55,273 bases of DNA from Mucilaginibacter flavus (lineage in GTDB: Bacteria > Bacteroidota > Bacteroidia > Sphingobacteriales > Sphingobacteriaceae), in NCBI RefSeq assembly GCF_030409315.1, contig NZ_JAUFPS010000030.1, forward strand, positions 1 through 55,273, read 5' to 3'. Made by a program: the position numbers and the translations under genes. Positions 35,965 to 44,821 of the stretch are shown here, in pieces. Every line of letters starts with the position of its first letter. Position 1 is the first letter of the stretch. The notes beneath the pieces were generated by a model. The model worked only from the letters and a program-made list of their open reading frames with translations. It was not told the DNA's origin and did no database searches.

Positions 35965-36804
35965 ATGAACAATAATAATATATGGTTTGTAACCGGTGCC
36001 TCAAAAGGCCTGGGACTTACCCTTGTAAAAAGACTATTAAGTGAAGGTTATAAAGTAGCCGCAACTTCAAGAAACATCAGCGAACTGCAAAACGCCGTTG
36101 GCCAACAAAACGACAACTTTTTACCCCTTGCCGTAAATATCAAAAATGAAGAAAGCGTACAGGAGGCTATTGAAAAAACAGTAAGCACTTTTGGTAAAAT
36201 TGATATAGTAGTTAACAATGCAGGATATGGAATGCTTGGTGGTTTAGAAGAGACTACCGACCAGGAGGCTCGCGATAATTTTGATGTAAATGTATTTGGT
36301 TCGCTAAATGTTATACGTAAGGCATTGCCTTATTTAAGAAACCAGCAATCGGGCCACATCATCAATATCTCGTCAATAGGTGGTTTTGCAGGTGGTTACC
36401 CAGGTTTTGGCATTTATTGCGCTACCAAATTTGCGGTTAACGGATTTACCGAGGCCTTGCAAACAGAGGTTAAGCCATTTGGCATCAAAGTAACCGTGGT
36501 TGAACCCGGCTACTTCCGTACTAATTTCCTTTCAGAAGGATCACTGGTAACGCCAAAAAACACTATAGATGCATACCAGAATGTACGCGACTCGCAAAGT
36601 TTACATCAGAACGACCTTAATCAGCAACAGGCTGGCGATCCCGAAAAAGCTGCTGCAGCGATGATCAGCATTGCCAACCATCCCGATGCTCCCCTGAATT
36701 TATTTTTAGGGGCTGATGCCTACCAGGTGGCCCAGCAAAAGATAGCATCGGTACAAACCGATTTAGAAACATGGAAAGATTTAACCATATCAACAGCATA
36801 TTAA
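35965..36804 (+). CDS. Short-chain dehydrogenase/reductase (SDR 3)
   Basis: A 279-residue SDR: TGASKGLG at residues 10-17, NNAG, and YCATK catalytic motif. Paralogous to SDR 1 along its whole length, including the unusual C-terminal QQAGDPEKAA motif, so the two probably arose by duplication around SDR 2. Sixty-two bases follow SDR 2. Confidence 0.92.
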   Translation: MNNNNIWFVTGASKGLGLTLVKRLLSEGYKVAATSRNISELQNAVGQQNDNFLPLAVNIKNEESVQEAIEKTVSTFGKIDIVVNNAGYGMLGGLEETTDQEARDNFDVNVFGSLNVIRKALPYLRNQQSGHIINISSIGGFAGGYPGFGIYCATKFAVNGFTEALQTEVKPFGIKVTVVEPGYFRTNFLSEGSLVTPKNTIDAYQNVRDSQSLHQNDLNQQQAGDPEKAAAAMISIANHPDAPLNLFLGADAYQVAQQKIASVQTDLETWKDLTISTAY

Positions 36805-36809
36805 AAAAA

Positions 36810-37052
36810 ATGAAAAACAATGAGCATATAGGCGTCTGGGTAACCAAAGATGGCCATGTACGCCATGAGTTTTTACCAAACGGCCGCTACAATGAAGCAC
36901 GCGGCGATATAAAAAGTGCCTTTACAGGTTATTACAACCGCCTGGGTAATCACGTTGAATACCTTGACGATAGCGGCTTTACTGCCGTTGGCGATTTTAA
37001 AGACGGTGTTTTTTATCATGCCGGCATGGTTTTATATAAAGAGAGCGCCTAA
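36810..37052 (+). CDS. Atu4866-family protein
   Basis: An 80-residue protein with the Atu4866 signature: GVWVTKDGHVRHEFLPNGRYNEARG, then GYYNRLGNHVEYLDDSGFTAVGDFKDGVFYHAGMVLY. These are small beta-barrel-like proteins of unknown function often found beside SDR or AraC genes. The start at 36810 lies 5 bases after SDR 3; the longer reading overlaps it. Confidence 0.85.
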   Translation: MKNNEHIGVWVTKDGHVRHEFLPNGRYNEARGDIKSAFTGYYNRLGNHVEYLDDSGFTAVGDFKDGVFYHAGMVLYKESA

Positions 37053-37087
37053 ATTATCAATTTGTTAATTGTACGCTTCGGCATCAA

Positions 37088-37117
37088 AAAGCTTGCTTAT
37101 AAAAGCAGGCTTTTTTT
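37088..37117 (+). terminator. Rho-independent terminator of the SDR operon
   Basis: AAAGCTTGCTT and AAGCAGGCTTT (one wobble pair), then a run of seven T. It ends the SDR/Atu4866 unit before gapN. Confidence 0.8.
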
Positions 37118-37147
37118 ATCTTTATAAAAATCTAATGCCTGAAAAAT

Positions 37148-38770
37148 ATGAGTTTTAAAGAACAGCTAAGTTCAATATTTGTAGATGAAAGCCTGATAGG
37201 CTACGGTTTTCAGATAGAGGAGGTTCACCAGCGCGAATACCTGAGCGGCGGCGAAATGAAACCCTGGACCGGCGAGGTAAGCGAAGTGTATTCTCCTATT
37301 GGGTTCTTCGGCGCTGATGGCTTTAAACGGAAACTGATTGGTACTTACCCCGTTTGCACCGAAAAGGAAGCGTTTGAAGCACTTGATGCCGCCATTGCGG
37401 CTTATGATAATGGCCGCGGCGAATGGCCTACCATGAGTATCCCCGACCGCATTAAATGCATGGAACGTTTCATTTTTAAAATGAGCGAACAACGCAGCCT
37501 GGTTATCAAACTATTAATGTGGGAGATAGGTAAGTCCTACGGCGATTCGGCCAAAGAGTTTGACCGTACCATTGAGTACATCAATGCTACCATTGATGCG
37601 CTTAAGGATATTGACCGTCAATCATCCCGTTTTGAAATGGCCGAAGGATTGGTAGCCCAGATCCGCCGCTCGCCATTGGGTGTGGTACTATGTATGGGGC
37701 CATTTAACTATCCGCTTAACGAAACATTTACTACCCTTATCCCCGCCCTGATAATGGGCAATACCATTTTATTTAAACCACCTAAGCACGGTACACTCTT
37801 ACACTATCCATTACTGCGCGCTTTCCAGGAATCATTTCCTAAAGGGGTTGTAAATACCATTTACGGCCGCGGCTCTGTAGTTACACCGGGGTTGATGGCA
37901 TCAGGTAAGGTGAATGTACTGGCCTTTATCGGTTCGAGCAAGGTAGCTAACGATCTTAAAAAACGTCACCCTAAAATAAATCGCTTGCGGGCGGTATTAA
38001 GTTTGGATGCTAAAAACGCGGCCATCGTTACCAAAAACGCCGACTTAAATTTAGCTGTTAGCGAGTGTATATTGGGCGCGTTATCATTTAACGGTCAGCG
38101 CTGTACGGCTATCAAAATGATATTTGTGCAAAAGGAAGTAGCCGACGAGTTTTTGAAACTCCTGAGCGAAGCTGTAGCCAAACTTAAATTTGGCTTACCG
38201 TGGGACCAGGATGTAAAACTTACGCCACTACCGGAGCCAAACAAAACCGAATACCTCACCGATATTGTTGCTGATGCCATTGCAAACGGCGCAAAGGTAG
38301 TTAACGAAAATGGCGGCGAAACCGTAGCGTCATTCTTTTACCCGGCGGTAGTTTACCCGGTTAATGAAAAAATGAGGTTATACCGTGAGGAACAATTTGG
38401 TCCCGTTATCCCGGTGATCCCATTTGAATCGATAGAAGAACCTATTGAATACCAGATAGACTCGCCCCACGGCATGCAGGTGAGTATTTTTAGTAACGAT
38501 GCCAAAGAAATTTCATCGCTGATAGATCCGTTTGTGAACCTGGTGAGCCGGGTAAACATCAATAGCCAATGCCAGCGCGGACCGGATGTTTTTCCGTTCA
38601 CCGGTCGTAAGGATAGTGCCGAAGGTACGTTATCGGTACATGATGCCTTAAGGTCATTCTCTATCCGCTCATTGGTAGCCACCAAAATGAACGAAACCAA
38701 CAAACAGATTCTCAACGAAATTGTAAACGACAACGATAGTAATTTCCTGAGCACGAAGTTTATATTGTAA
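37148..38770 (+). CDS. gapN: NADP-dependent glyceraldehyde-3-phosphate dehydrogenase, non-phosphorylating (GapN-like)
   Basis: A 540-residue aldehyde dehydrogenase of the GapN group, oxidising glyceraldehyde-3-phosphate to 3-phosphoglycerate with NADP and bypassing ATP formation. GPFNYPLNE at about residue 184 and catalytic Cys319 in FNGQRCTA are typical. The general-base position reads SLDAKN (Asp287) where most aldehyde dehydrogenases have Glu in ELGGKN. I believe this variant occurs in the Bacteroidota/algal branch. EEQFGPVIPVIPF is conserved. Monocistronic, between a terminator and repeat DNA. Confidence 0.88.
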   Translation: MSFKEQLSSIFVDESLIGYGFQIEEVHQREYLSGGEMKPWTGEVSEVYSPIGFFGADGFKRKLIGTYPVCTEKEAFEALDAAIAAYDNGRGEWPTMSIPDRIKCMERFIFKMSEQRSLVIKLLMWEIGKSYGDSAKEFDRTIEYINATIDALKDIDRQSSRFEMAEGLVAQIRRSPLGVVLCMGPFNYPLNETFTTLIPALIMGNTILFKPPKHGTLLHYPLLRAFQESFPKGVVNTIYGRGSVVTPGLMASGKVNVLAFIGSSKVANDLKKRHPKINRLRAVLSLDAKNAAIVTKNADLNLAVSECILGALSFNGQRCTAIKMIFVQKEVADEFLKLLSEAVAKLKFGLPWDQDVKLTPLPEPNKTEYLTDIVADAIANGAKVVNENGGETVASFFYPAVVYPVNEKMRLYREEQFGPVIPVIPFESIEEPIEYQIDSPHGMQVSIFSNDAKEISSLIDPFVNLVSRVNINSQCQRGPDVFPFTGRKDSAEGTLSVHDALRSFSIRSLVATKMNETNKQILNEIVNDNDSNFLSTKFIL

Positions 38771-38926
38771 TTTTCAGATGTGCAGATATGCAGATTTCAG
38801 ATGTCCAGATTTCAAATGTGCAAATGAAAAAATATCCGCACATCATTAAATTAAATACGATATACAGATTACAGATATGCAAATTGAAAAATCATCTGCA
38901 AATCTGTAATCTGCATATTTGCACAT
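38771..38926. repeat. Themed inverted repeat (AGATGTGCAGAT type), downstream of gapN
   Basis: Left: CAGATGTGCAGATATGCAG and CAAATGTGCAAATG variants. Right: ATCTGCAAATCTGTAATC and TGCATATTTGCACATCTA. Inverted arms about 150 bases long in total; 20 kb away from the other three copies of the type. Confidence 0.7.
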
Positions 38927-39547
38927 CTATAAATTGGGGCTTCGCCTCCAATTTATTACCTCCACCAATATCAAATTGGGCACCCAGCTTAAAAAGGCGA
39001 TAATGATATAGTTGTGATCGAAATTTACACCGTTGCCTACCACATGGAACAGCCAGATGTAAAAACGAAGTGTTACAGCGCCAAAGGCCAGTCCATAACT
39101 GCGGTGCATCATTTTAACGTGCTCTTCTACATTCCCTCTCTTAATTAGTAACAGCGCGGCCAGTGTAGATGCTACCCACAACGTGTTTTGAATAAAAAAG
39201 GAGATAAATACACCTGCCCCACGATTAACAAATAGCGTCATGACATAAGCGCCGGGTGCGGATATGAGCAATACCCCGAACACATATATTTTGCCTAATG
39301 CCCGGTGTAGGTTCTTGTTGTTATACACTTTTTCAGAAAATTGAAAAAAGCCAACCAACAATATCACACTACTGGCAAAAATATGGCAATAAAAAGCCGG
39401 CATATACCAGCCTGTTTTAATGGCTGCCTGTTTGAAGCCTAAAAAGAAAGCGTGGTTATGCGCAAAACTTTCATAAAAAGTACCAAAGCTTAAAACAGCT
39501 ATCCAAAAGAAAGCAATGTACCTTAAAATACGGCCGGTAATGCTCAT
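38927..39547 (-). CDS. DUF2306 family membrane protein
   Basis: A 206-residue membrane protein with about six hydrophobic segments (WIAVLSFGTFYES, ASSVILLVGFFQF, IYVFGVLLISAPGAYVMTLFV and others) and HRALGKIYVF typical of DUF2306. Histidines in the helices (H in NAFFLG-type and HRSYG) suggest haem or quinone binding but this is speculative. It overlaps the preceding gene by four bases (ATGA). Confidence 0.8.
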   Translation of the reverse strand: MSITGRILRYIAFFWIAVLSFGTFYESFAHNHAFFLGFKQAAIKTGWYMPAFYCHIFASSVILLVGFFQFSEKVYNNKNLHRALGKIYVFGVLLISAPGAYVMTLFVNRGAGVFISFFIQNTLWVASTLAALLLIKRGNVEEHVKMMHRSYGLAFGAVTLRFYIWLFHVVGNGVNFDHNYIIIAFLSWVPNLILVEVINWRRSPNL

Positions 39548-41466
39548 CGGGCAGCCAGCGTATTTACTTTTTTAACGTTTAAAATTGGGGCACCATTTAA
39601 CTTACTGTTGATGAAGGCGATGTTGTATTTATCAATTACGGTAAGGGAATCATCAACACTTACGTTTGTTGTGGTATCTACGCTGTTAAAACGGTAAGCA
39701 AATGCATCATTCCACTCTTTGGCTTTAAACCGGTATTTGTAAGATGCATAGATTTCATTTTTCATGTACTGCAATATTTCCTTTGTAACATGATCAATTG
39801 TTTTGGTTTTCCTATTCGAATACGTTCCTATACCCAAAACATAGCAGCCTTGGAGGTATGAATCATCCAATTTTATAAATTGCGTAGGAAAAACCCTGCG
39901 AGATGGAAGTAATACAAACTTGCCATTCTTAACTTGCAGGTATCGATAATATGTCCCCTCATCTATAGTTACCTCCGGGTTAAATAGCGGGTAGCCAATT
40001 TGAGCGGTGGTTTTATACTCAAATAATGAGTCGTTGATTGCCTTTAAGGAATTTTCATTGCAACTACCAGAAAGCTCGCCATAACCTTCCTCCCCTCCAA
40101 TGTATACATCACCATTAAAGCCTAAAATTTGATTATGTTTCTTATCAACCACCAATATGCTTTTACTTTTGTAAAGCCCGCCACGTCCGCCTAAGTAATC
40201 GTCCGCTATAGAATAAAAAGCAGTTTGAAACCAATTATCATCGTCACCTTTCTTTTCACCATCAAAAGCAACATCAATGTAACCGCTACCTTCTTCTTCT
40301 TCCTCGCCTAAAACCTTGCGCAAAGGGTTTGGAAAATCAAGAAACTTATCTAACAATTGCAAATTTACCAGGTATGATGGAGCTATTACCAGCGAGGCAT
40401 TCCGCTCTTTTGAATTATACTCCATGATATTTTTCGAGCTTTTCTCAGAAAGTGTGTAAGAGTCGCCAAAGGTCTTTATTAGAGGTACCATGTCAGCCAC
40501 CTTAAAATCAGCTATCTTTTCAGATACCGTAGTGTCGGCTTTTAAATAAAAGAAATCATCTCCATTTTTTAAAACGGCAAGATTTCCACCAGCTTTTAAA
40601 GGATAAACCTCATCATACTCCACAGGCACGGCCATCTTGCCATCGATTTTATAAAACCCTTTCTTTTTTGCTTTCTCTACTTCTATTAAACCTTCAATCG
40701 CGCCACTAACATTATGAATCAAATCGTACTCAACCGGGATTATTTCTTTCAAATCTGGATTTACAAGTCCCATCTTATAATCGCTGGCGTCATTTTCTAA
40801 TGGTTTATTAGCATAATTGAATCCGTCTGGTAGTTTCCCCTTTATTACATAATAAAAGGTTTTGTTGTTTACATGATCAAACCACAACACACTATCGTAT
40901 CGAGTTTGTAGTTTTTCGGCGGCTTTAAAGGCTGCAAGGGTAATGGCACTATAAATATCTGTAACGGGGGTAATTTTGTTATATACCTTTGTTTGAAAAG
41001 CCACATAATCTTTCACAAATCCACGCGCATCCACCTGGGTAATTTTATATTGCCCGCCTACAATTTTGTGAATGGTAAATAAAATGGTCGATAACTCCTG
41101 GGGCAAACCATCATAGGTAAATTTAGTAGCCACCCTCGCGGTTACAAATTCGGAGTTTACTACTGTAATCAAAGCATCTTCGGTATTCATGCTTAGTTTA
41201 AACAAGGGTTTATCCTTACCGCCGGTGTTGGTTTTATTACAAAGTACGTTTAACAGTACTTTAACCAATTTCCCTTTCTGCTGATCTTCAAAATACGCTT
41301 TCGCCGAATCAACGTTGCCAGCTTTGATTTGCTTATTAAATGCGTTTAAAAACAGCTGTACTTCGCCTTTGCCTGGTTTGTTGTTTTTGATGCGCAGATA
41401 AAAAAAAGCGCCGCCTGCTATTAATAAAATAACAGCGATGATGATCAAAATAGGTTTGGTTTTCAT
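39544..41466 (-). CDS. WG-repeat-containing membrane-anchored protein
   Basis: A 640-residue protein. One N-terminal transmembrane anchor (PILIIIAVILLIAGGAFFYL). The central region carries WG-like repeats: LVNPDLKEIIPVEYDLIHN and GFYKIDGKMAVPVEYDEVYPLKAGG. WG repeats mark predicted beta-propeller-like domains of unknown function in Bacteroidota. The remaining sequence is unrecognised. Translationally coupled to DUF2306 by ATGA overlap. Confidence 0.75.
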   Translation of the reverse strand: MKTKPILIIIAVILLIAGGAFFYLRIKNNKPGKGEVQLFLNAFNKQIKAGNVDSAKAYFEDQQKGKLVKVLLNVLCNKTNTGGKDKPLFKLSMNTEDALITVVNSEFVTARVATKFTYDGLPQELSTILFTIHKIVGGQYKITQVDARGFVKDYVAFQTKVYNKITPVTDIYSAITLAAFKAAEKLQTRYDSVLWFDHVNNKTFYYVIKGKLPDGFNYANKPLENDASDYKMGLVNPDLKEIIPVEYDLIHNVSGAIEGLIEVEKAKKKGFYKIDGKMAVPVEYDEVYPLKAGGNLAVLKNGDDFFYLKADTTVSEKIADFKVADMVPLIKTFGDSYTLSEKSSKNIMEYNSKERNASLVIAPSYLVNLQLLDKFLDFPNPLRKVLGEEEEEGSGYIDVAFDGEKKGDDDNWFQTAFYSIADDYLGGRGGLYKSKSILVVDKKHNQILGFNGDVYIGGEEGYGELSGSCNENSLKAINDSLFEYKTTAQIGYPLFNPEVTIDEGTYYRYLQVKNGKFVLLPSRRVFPTQFIKLDDSYLQGCYVLGIGTYSNRKTKTIDHVTKEILQYMKNEIYASYKYRFKAKEWNDAFAYRFNSVDTTTNVSVDDSLTVIDKYNIAFINSKLNGAPILNVKKVNTLAAR

Positions 41467-41562
41467 AATACCAAGATAGATATTTTAATTAAACCCAAAA
41501 ACTTTCGTTAAAGCCCTGAAAGTCAATAGTAGTTGTTTATATTGAGCAGAATCAATATCAAT

Positions 41563-41585
41563 AAAATCTATACGGTATAGATTTT
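41563..41585. promoter_or_regulatory. 23-bp perfect palindrome upstream of ahpC
   Basis: AAAATCTATAC-G-GTATAGATTTT: 11-base arms around one base, ending about 28 bases before the -7 box of ahpC. Likely an operator for a peroxide-responsive or other regulator. Confidence 0.6.
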
Positions 41586-41613
41586 TAGAATGAAGTACAG
41601 ACTTTTAAAACAG

Positions 41614-41621
41614 TATATTTG
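41614..41621 (+). promoter_or_regulatory. -7 promoter box of ahpC
   Basis: TATATTTG, exact TAnnTTTG match, 26 bases before the ahpC start. The -33 region (about 41591-41594) has no good TTG box, which fits activator-dependent expression. Confidence 0.55.
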
Positions 41622-41646
41622 CATAAATAATAAAAAAAGAACACTT

Positions 41647-42192
41647 ATGTTAACGATAGGACAAAAATTCCCCCAGTTTTCTAAAACTGCCGTAGTTAGT
41701 ATCGAAAAAGGAAAAGAGTTTGAAACACTTACTTCTGAGTACCTTGTAAATGACGATAACGTTTGGACAGTAATGTTCTGGTGGCCAAAAGATTTCACTT
41801 TTGTGTGCCCAACAGAAATTGCTGAGTTCAACAAAAACTTTGGCGAATTCCGTGATCGCGAAACCCGTTTAATTGGTGCTTCAACAGATTCTGAATTTGT
41901 TCATGCTGCCTGGAGAAGAGATCATGACGATTTGCGCGACCTGAAATTCCCGATGCTTGCCGATACTTCAAAATCATTAGCCGAAGACCTTGGTATTTTA
42001 GAGCCAACTGAAAAAATCGCTTACCGTGCTACTTTCATCGTTGATCCTACCGGCATTATCCGTTGGGTATCTGTTAACGATTTAAGCGTAGGTCGTAACG
42101 TTAAAGAAGTTTTACGTGTACTTGATGGTTTACAAACCGACGAACTTTGCCCTTGCAACTGGGAAAAAGGCCAGGAAACCCTTACCGTTTAA
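41647..42192 (+). CDS. ahpC: Peroxiredoxin, AhpC type
   Basis: A 181-residue 2-Cys peroxiredoxin reducing hydrogen and alkyl peroxides. Peroxidatic Cys54 in DFTFVCPTEI and a C-terminal resolving site (DELCPCNWEKG, Cys168 and Cys170). The CPC pair differs from the usual single resolving Cys. The partner reductase is probably the AhpD-like protein encoded next. The start at 41647 matches the family; the reading from 41590 crosses the promoter. Confidence 0.95.
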   Translation: MLTIGQKFPQFSKTAVVSIEKGKEFETLTSEYLVNDDNVWTVMFWWPKDFTFVCPTEIAEFNKNFGEFRDRETRLIGASTDSEFVHAAWRRDHDDLRDLKFPMLADTSKSLAEDLGILEPTEKIAYRATFIVDPTGIIRWVSVNDLSVGRNVKEVLRVLDGLQTDELCPCNWEKGQETLTV

Positions 42193-42211
42193 TTCCCCCC
42201 TACATCATATG

Positions 42212-42248
42212 TCCCCGTATGGTTAATTACTATGCGGGGATTTTTTTT
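42212..42248 (+). terminator. Rho-independent terminator of ahpC
   Basis: TCCCCGTAT and ATGCGGGGA arms with a run of eight T after. It separates ahpC from ahpD, so the downstream gene needs its own promoter or readthrough. Confidence 0.85.
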
Positions 42249-42420
42249 AAGCCGAAAGCTAAAGGCGTAAAGCTGAAAGCCTTTTTTCAGCCCCAATTGA
42301 TTTCGCATTTAGCCTTCTGAATATATATATATATCATTACACTCTGCTGAAAGCATTTAGCCTTCTGCTTTAAGCCTTGAGCTTTTTGCTTTATGCCTTT
42401 TGCTTTAAGCTTTAAGCTCA
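42249..42420. repeat. Themed inverted repeat (AAAGCTGAAAGC type)
   Basis: The left arm has AAGCCGAAAGCTAAAGGC and AAGCTGAAAGCC. The right arm has CTGCTTTAAGCCTTGAGC and GCTTTAAGCTTTAAGC. A (TA)6-like tract stands at about 42323-42333. A different word from the other spacers but the same arrangement. Confidence 0.65.
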
Positions 42421-42426
42421 AACACC

Positions 42427-43011
42427 ATGAACGAAAGCACCGAAGTAATCCAGGAAATACTACAAAGTGTTGGATTAGATAAAGATTACCGTACCACCAG
42501 TCTTACACTGTTAGAAAAAGGCGAATCGCGCTATTTACGCGATCTGAAACTGAATTTTACCAGTACCCTTACCTCGGCTCATTTAACAGCTAAGGAATGC
42601 GCGCTATTGGGTTTAAGCATTGCTGTTAATAACAACAATACACCGCTTACCACCTTCTTCACCAAATATGCAGAAGAGCAGGAAGCTACCGCCGCCGAAA
42701 TTGGCGAAGCCGTAGGCTGCGCTTCTTTACTGGCTTCAAACAACATATTTTATAGGTTCAGGCATTTTACCCAAAAGGAAAAATACACGCAAATTCCGGC
42801 CCGTATCCGTATGCAATTAATGATGAAACCGGTAACCGGTAAAGAGTTTTTTGAATTGATGAGCCTTGCCGTATCGGCCGTTAACGGTTGCGAAATGTGC
42901 GTAAACGCCCACGAGGATTCATTGATTAAATTAGCCACAACCGAAGAGCGCATTTTTGATGCGGTGCGCATTGCATCCCTGGTTACGGCCACCGGCAAGG
43001 TTATTTTTTAA
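42427..43011 (+). CDS. ahpD: AhpD-like alkylhydroperoxidase (carboxymuconolactone decarboxylase fold)
   Basis: A 194-residue AhpD-family protein. The CEMCVNAH motif holds the redox pair Cys155/Cys158 and His162; the surrounding AVSAVNGCEMCVNAHEDSLIKL is the family active site. AhpD recycles AhpC with a lipoyl or thioredoxin partner. Same strand as ahpC, 234 bases downstream across a terminator and a repeat. Confidence 0.92.
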   Translation: MNESTEVIQEILQSVGLDKDYRTTSLTLLEKGESRYLRDLKLNFTSTLTSAHLTAKECALLGLSIAVNNNNTPLTTFFTKYAEEQEATAAEIGEAVGCASLLASNNIFYRFRHFTQKEKYTQIPARIRMQLMMKPVTGKEFFELMSLAVSAVNGCEMCVNAHEDSLIKLATTEERIFDAVRIASLVTATGKVIF

Positions 43012-43035
43012 CCCTTTTTTGATTTTTTTGCATAA

Positions 43036-43071
43036 AAAAAGACATGAGATATTAACATTTCATGTCTTTTT
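43036..43071. terminator. Terminator of ahpD
   Basis: AAAAAGACATGA and TCATGTCTTTTT, 12-bp perfect stem with a T-rich end on either strand; 24 bases after the ahpD stop. Confidence 0.8.
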
Positions 43072-43233
43072 CACAATTAGGAGTTTATTAGCGAATTAAT
43101 TTGTGATTGTTAATTAAAAACTTCTAAATTTATACCTAAGATTAAACAAACCTCAATCCTACATTTATTTTATTTAAAACAATTGTATCTCTGAGGGGAG
43201 TTATTAAATTTTAATTGTTAATTTTTTTTGGGG

Positions 43234-43265
43234 AAAGCCGTTCCAGGTAATAGTGGAACGGCTTT
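43234..43265. terminator. Second hairpin between convergent genes
   Basis: AAAGCCGTTCC and GGAACGGCTTT, perfect 11-bp stem just downstream of the emrB stop on the minus strand. It probably terminates the efflux operon or blocks plus-strand readthrough. Confidence 0.65.
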
Positions 43266-43272
43266 TATCGTA

Positions 43273-44817
43273 TTAATGAGCATCAGCAGCAGCCTTGAGT
43301 TTCTTAAACGGCTGCAAATAAAGCAATGGGATAGAAAACAACATTACCAGGCCCGAAATCCAGTAAGCATCATCATAAGTTAATAACAATACCTGTTTGG
43401 TAAGGGCACCTTCAATTGAGCCATAAGCCATGCGGGTGGCATCTAATAAAGAATAACCTTTGGCCATAAAGCTGTGCATGGCGCCGTTTAGCCTATCAAC
43501 CAATGCCGGGTTTGTAGCCGTAATATTGGTTAACAAATTATTGCGGTGTACACCCTGACGTATGTGAATAATAGTGGTTAAGGTGGCTATACCAAATGAA
43601 CCGCCCAACTGACGCATCATGTTGTTTAAGCCAGTACCCTGCCCTACTTCCGGTCCTTTTAAGTCGGCAATAGCCAGCGTGGTTAACGGCACAAATAACA
43701 AAGCCATACCCACACCACGTATTACCAGCGGTAAAAAGAAATTGCTGGTACCTACCGCTAAGGTTGAATTGCTTAGCATAGTAGTAAACACAAAAAACAG
43801 GAACATACCAGCGGTTGCCATAAATTGGGCAGGGATACCTTTATTAAGCGCCTTACCAATAAAAGGCATCATCATAATGGTACACAAACCGCCGGGGAAC
43901 AGGATTTCGCCTGTTTGCTGCGCTGTAAAGCCTAATAAATTCTGACAAAATACCGGGAACACAAATACCGATCCGTACAAACCAAAGCCCAGGATGAACG
44001 ATGTGAACATCCCCACCGCGAAGCTGCGGTGCCGCAATATGGCAAAATTTACAATAGGGTAATCAATACTCATTTCGCGCCATATAAACAACACCAAACC
44101 TAATATGGCGGTGATGGTTAGTACAGTAATGTACGGTGTAGCAAACCAATCTTCAGTTTCGCCTTTTTCAAGGATAGTTTGCAAGCTACCTACCGCTATT
44201 GCAAGCAGGGCAATACCCCACCAATCTATCGGCCTGCCTTTTGCATCCTTCGGCGTCTCCCGCACATAAGTGTAGGCAAAGAAAGCAGCCAGGGCACCTA
44301 CAGGGATATTTACATAAAATATCCAGCTCCAGTTCAGGTGATCTGTAATATAACCACCAATGGTAGGGCCTACCGTTGGGCCTACTACCGCTCCTAAACC
44401 AAATAGCGCTGTAGCGGTACCAATTTGTTCACGCGGCCAGGTTTCAATCAATATGGCCTGCGATGTTGATATCAAACCACCACCCGCTATACCCTGTAAA
44501 ATACGGAACATCACCAGTTCATTTAAACTTGTAGCGTTACCGCATAAAAAAGAGGCGATGGTGAAGACAATGATCGATGTAATAAAATAATTTTTGCGTC
44601 CGAACCTGCTTCCCAGCCAACCCGACATGGGAAGTATGATTACGTTTGCTACCGCGTACCCGGTAACCACCCAGGCCACATCCTCAAGGGTTGCGCCAAG
44701 GTTACCTTGTATTTTGGGCAAGGACACGTTCACAATCGTGGTATCAATCAACTCCAGTAACGAAGCTGTGATAACCGTGATGGTGATGATCCATTTTCTA
44801 AAGCCTGTTTCAGCCAT
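43273..44817 (-). CDS. emrB: DHA2-family MFS multidrug transporter (EmrB/QacA-like)
   Basis: A 514-residue, 14-helix drug:H+ antiporter of the DHA2 family. Motif D1/A region DTTIVNVSLPKIQGNL and LGSRFGRK, and motif C GLGAVVGPTVGPTIGGYI, are intact. It works with the HlyD-like periplasmic adaptor and TolC-like outer-membrane channel encoded upstream. Last gene of the operon. Drug spectrum unknown. Confidence 0.93.
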   Translation of the reverse strand: MAETGFRKWIITITVITASLLELIDTTIVNVSLPKIQGNLGATLEDVAWVVTGYAVANVIILPMSGWLGSRFGRKNYFITSIIVFTIASFLCGNATSLNELVMFRILQGIAGGGLISTSQAILIETWPREQIGTATALFGLGAVVGPTVGPTIGGYITDHLNWSWIFYVNIPVGALAAFFAYTYVRETPKDAKGRPIDWWGIALLAIAVGSLQTILEKGETEDWFATPYITVLTITAILGLVLFIWREMSIDYPIVNFAILRHRSFAVGMFTSFILGFGLYGSVFVFPVFCQNLLGFTAQQTGEILFPGGLCTIMMMPFIGKALNKGIPAQFMATAGMFLFFVFTTMLSNSTLAVGTSNFFLPLVIRGVGMALLFVPLTTLAIADLKGPEVGQGTGLNNMMRQLGGSFGIATLTTIIHIRQGVHRNNLLTNITATNPALVDRLNGAMHSFMAKGYSLLDATRMAYGSIEGALTKQVLLLTYDDAYWISGLVMLFSIPLLYLQPFKKLKAAADAH

Positions 44818-44821
44818 GGTT

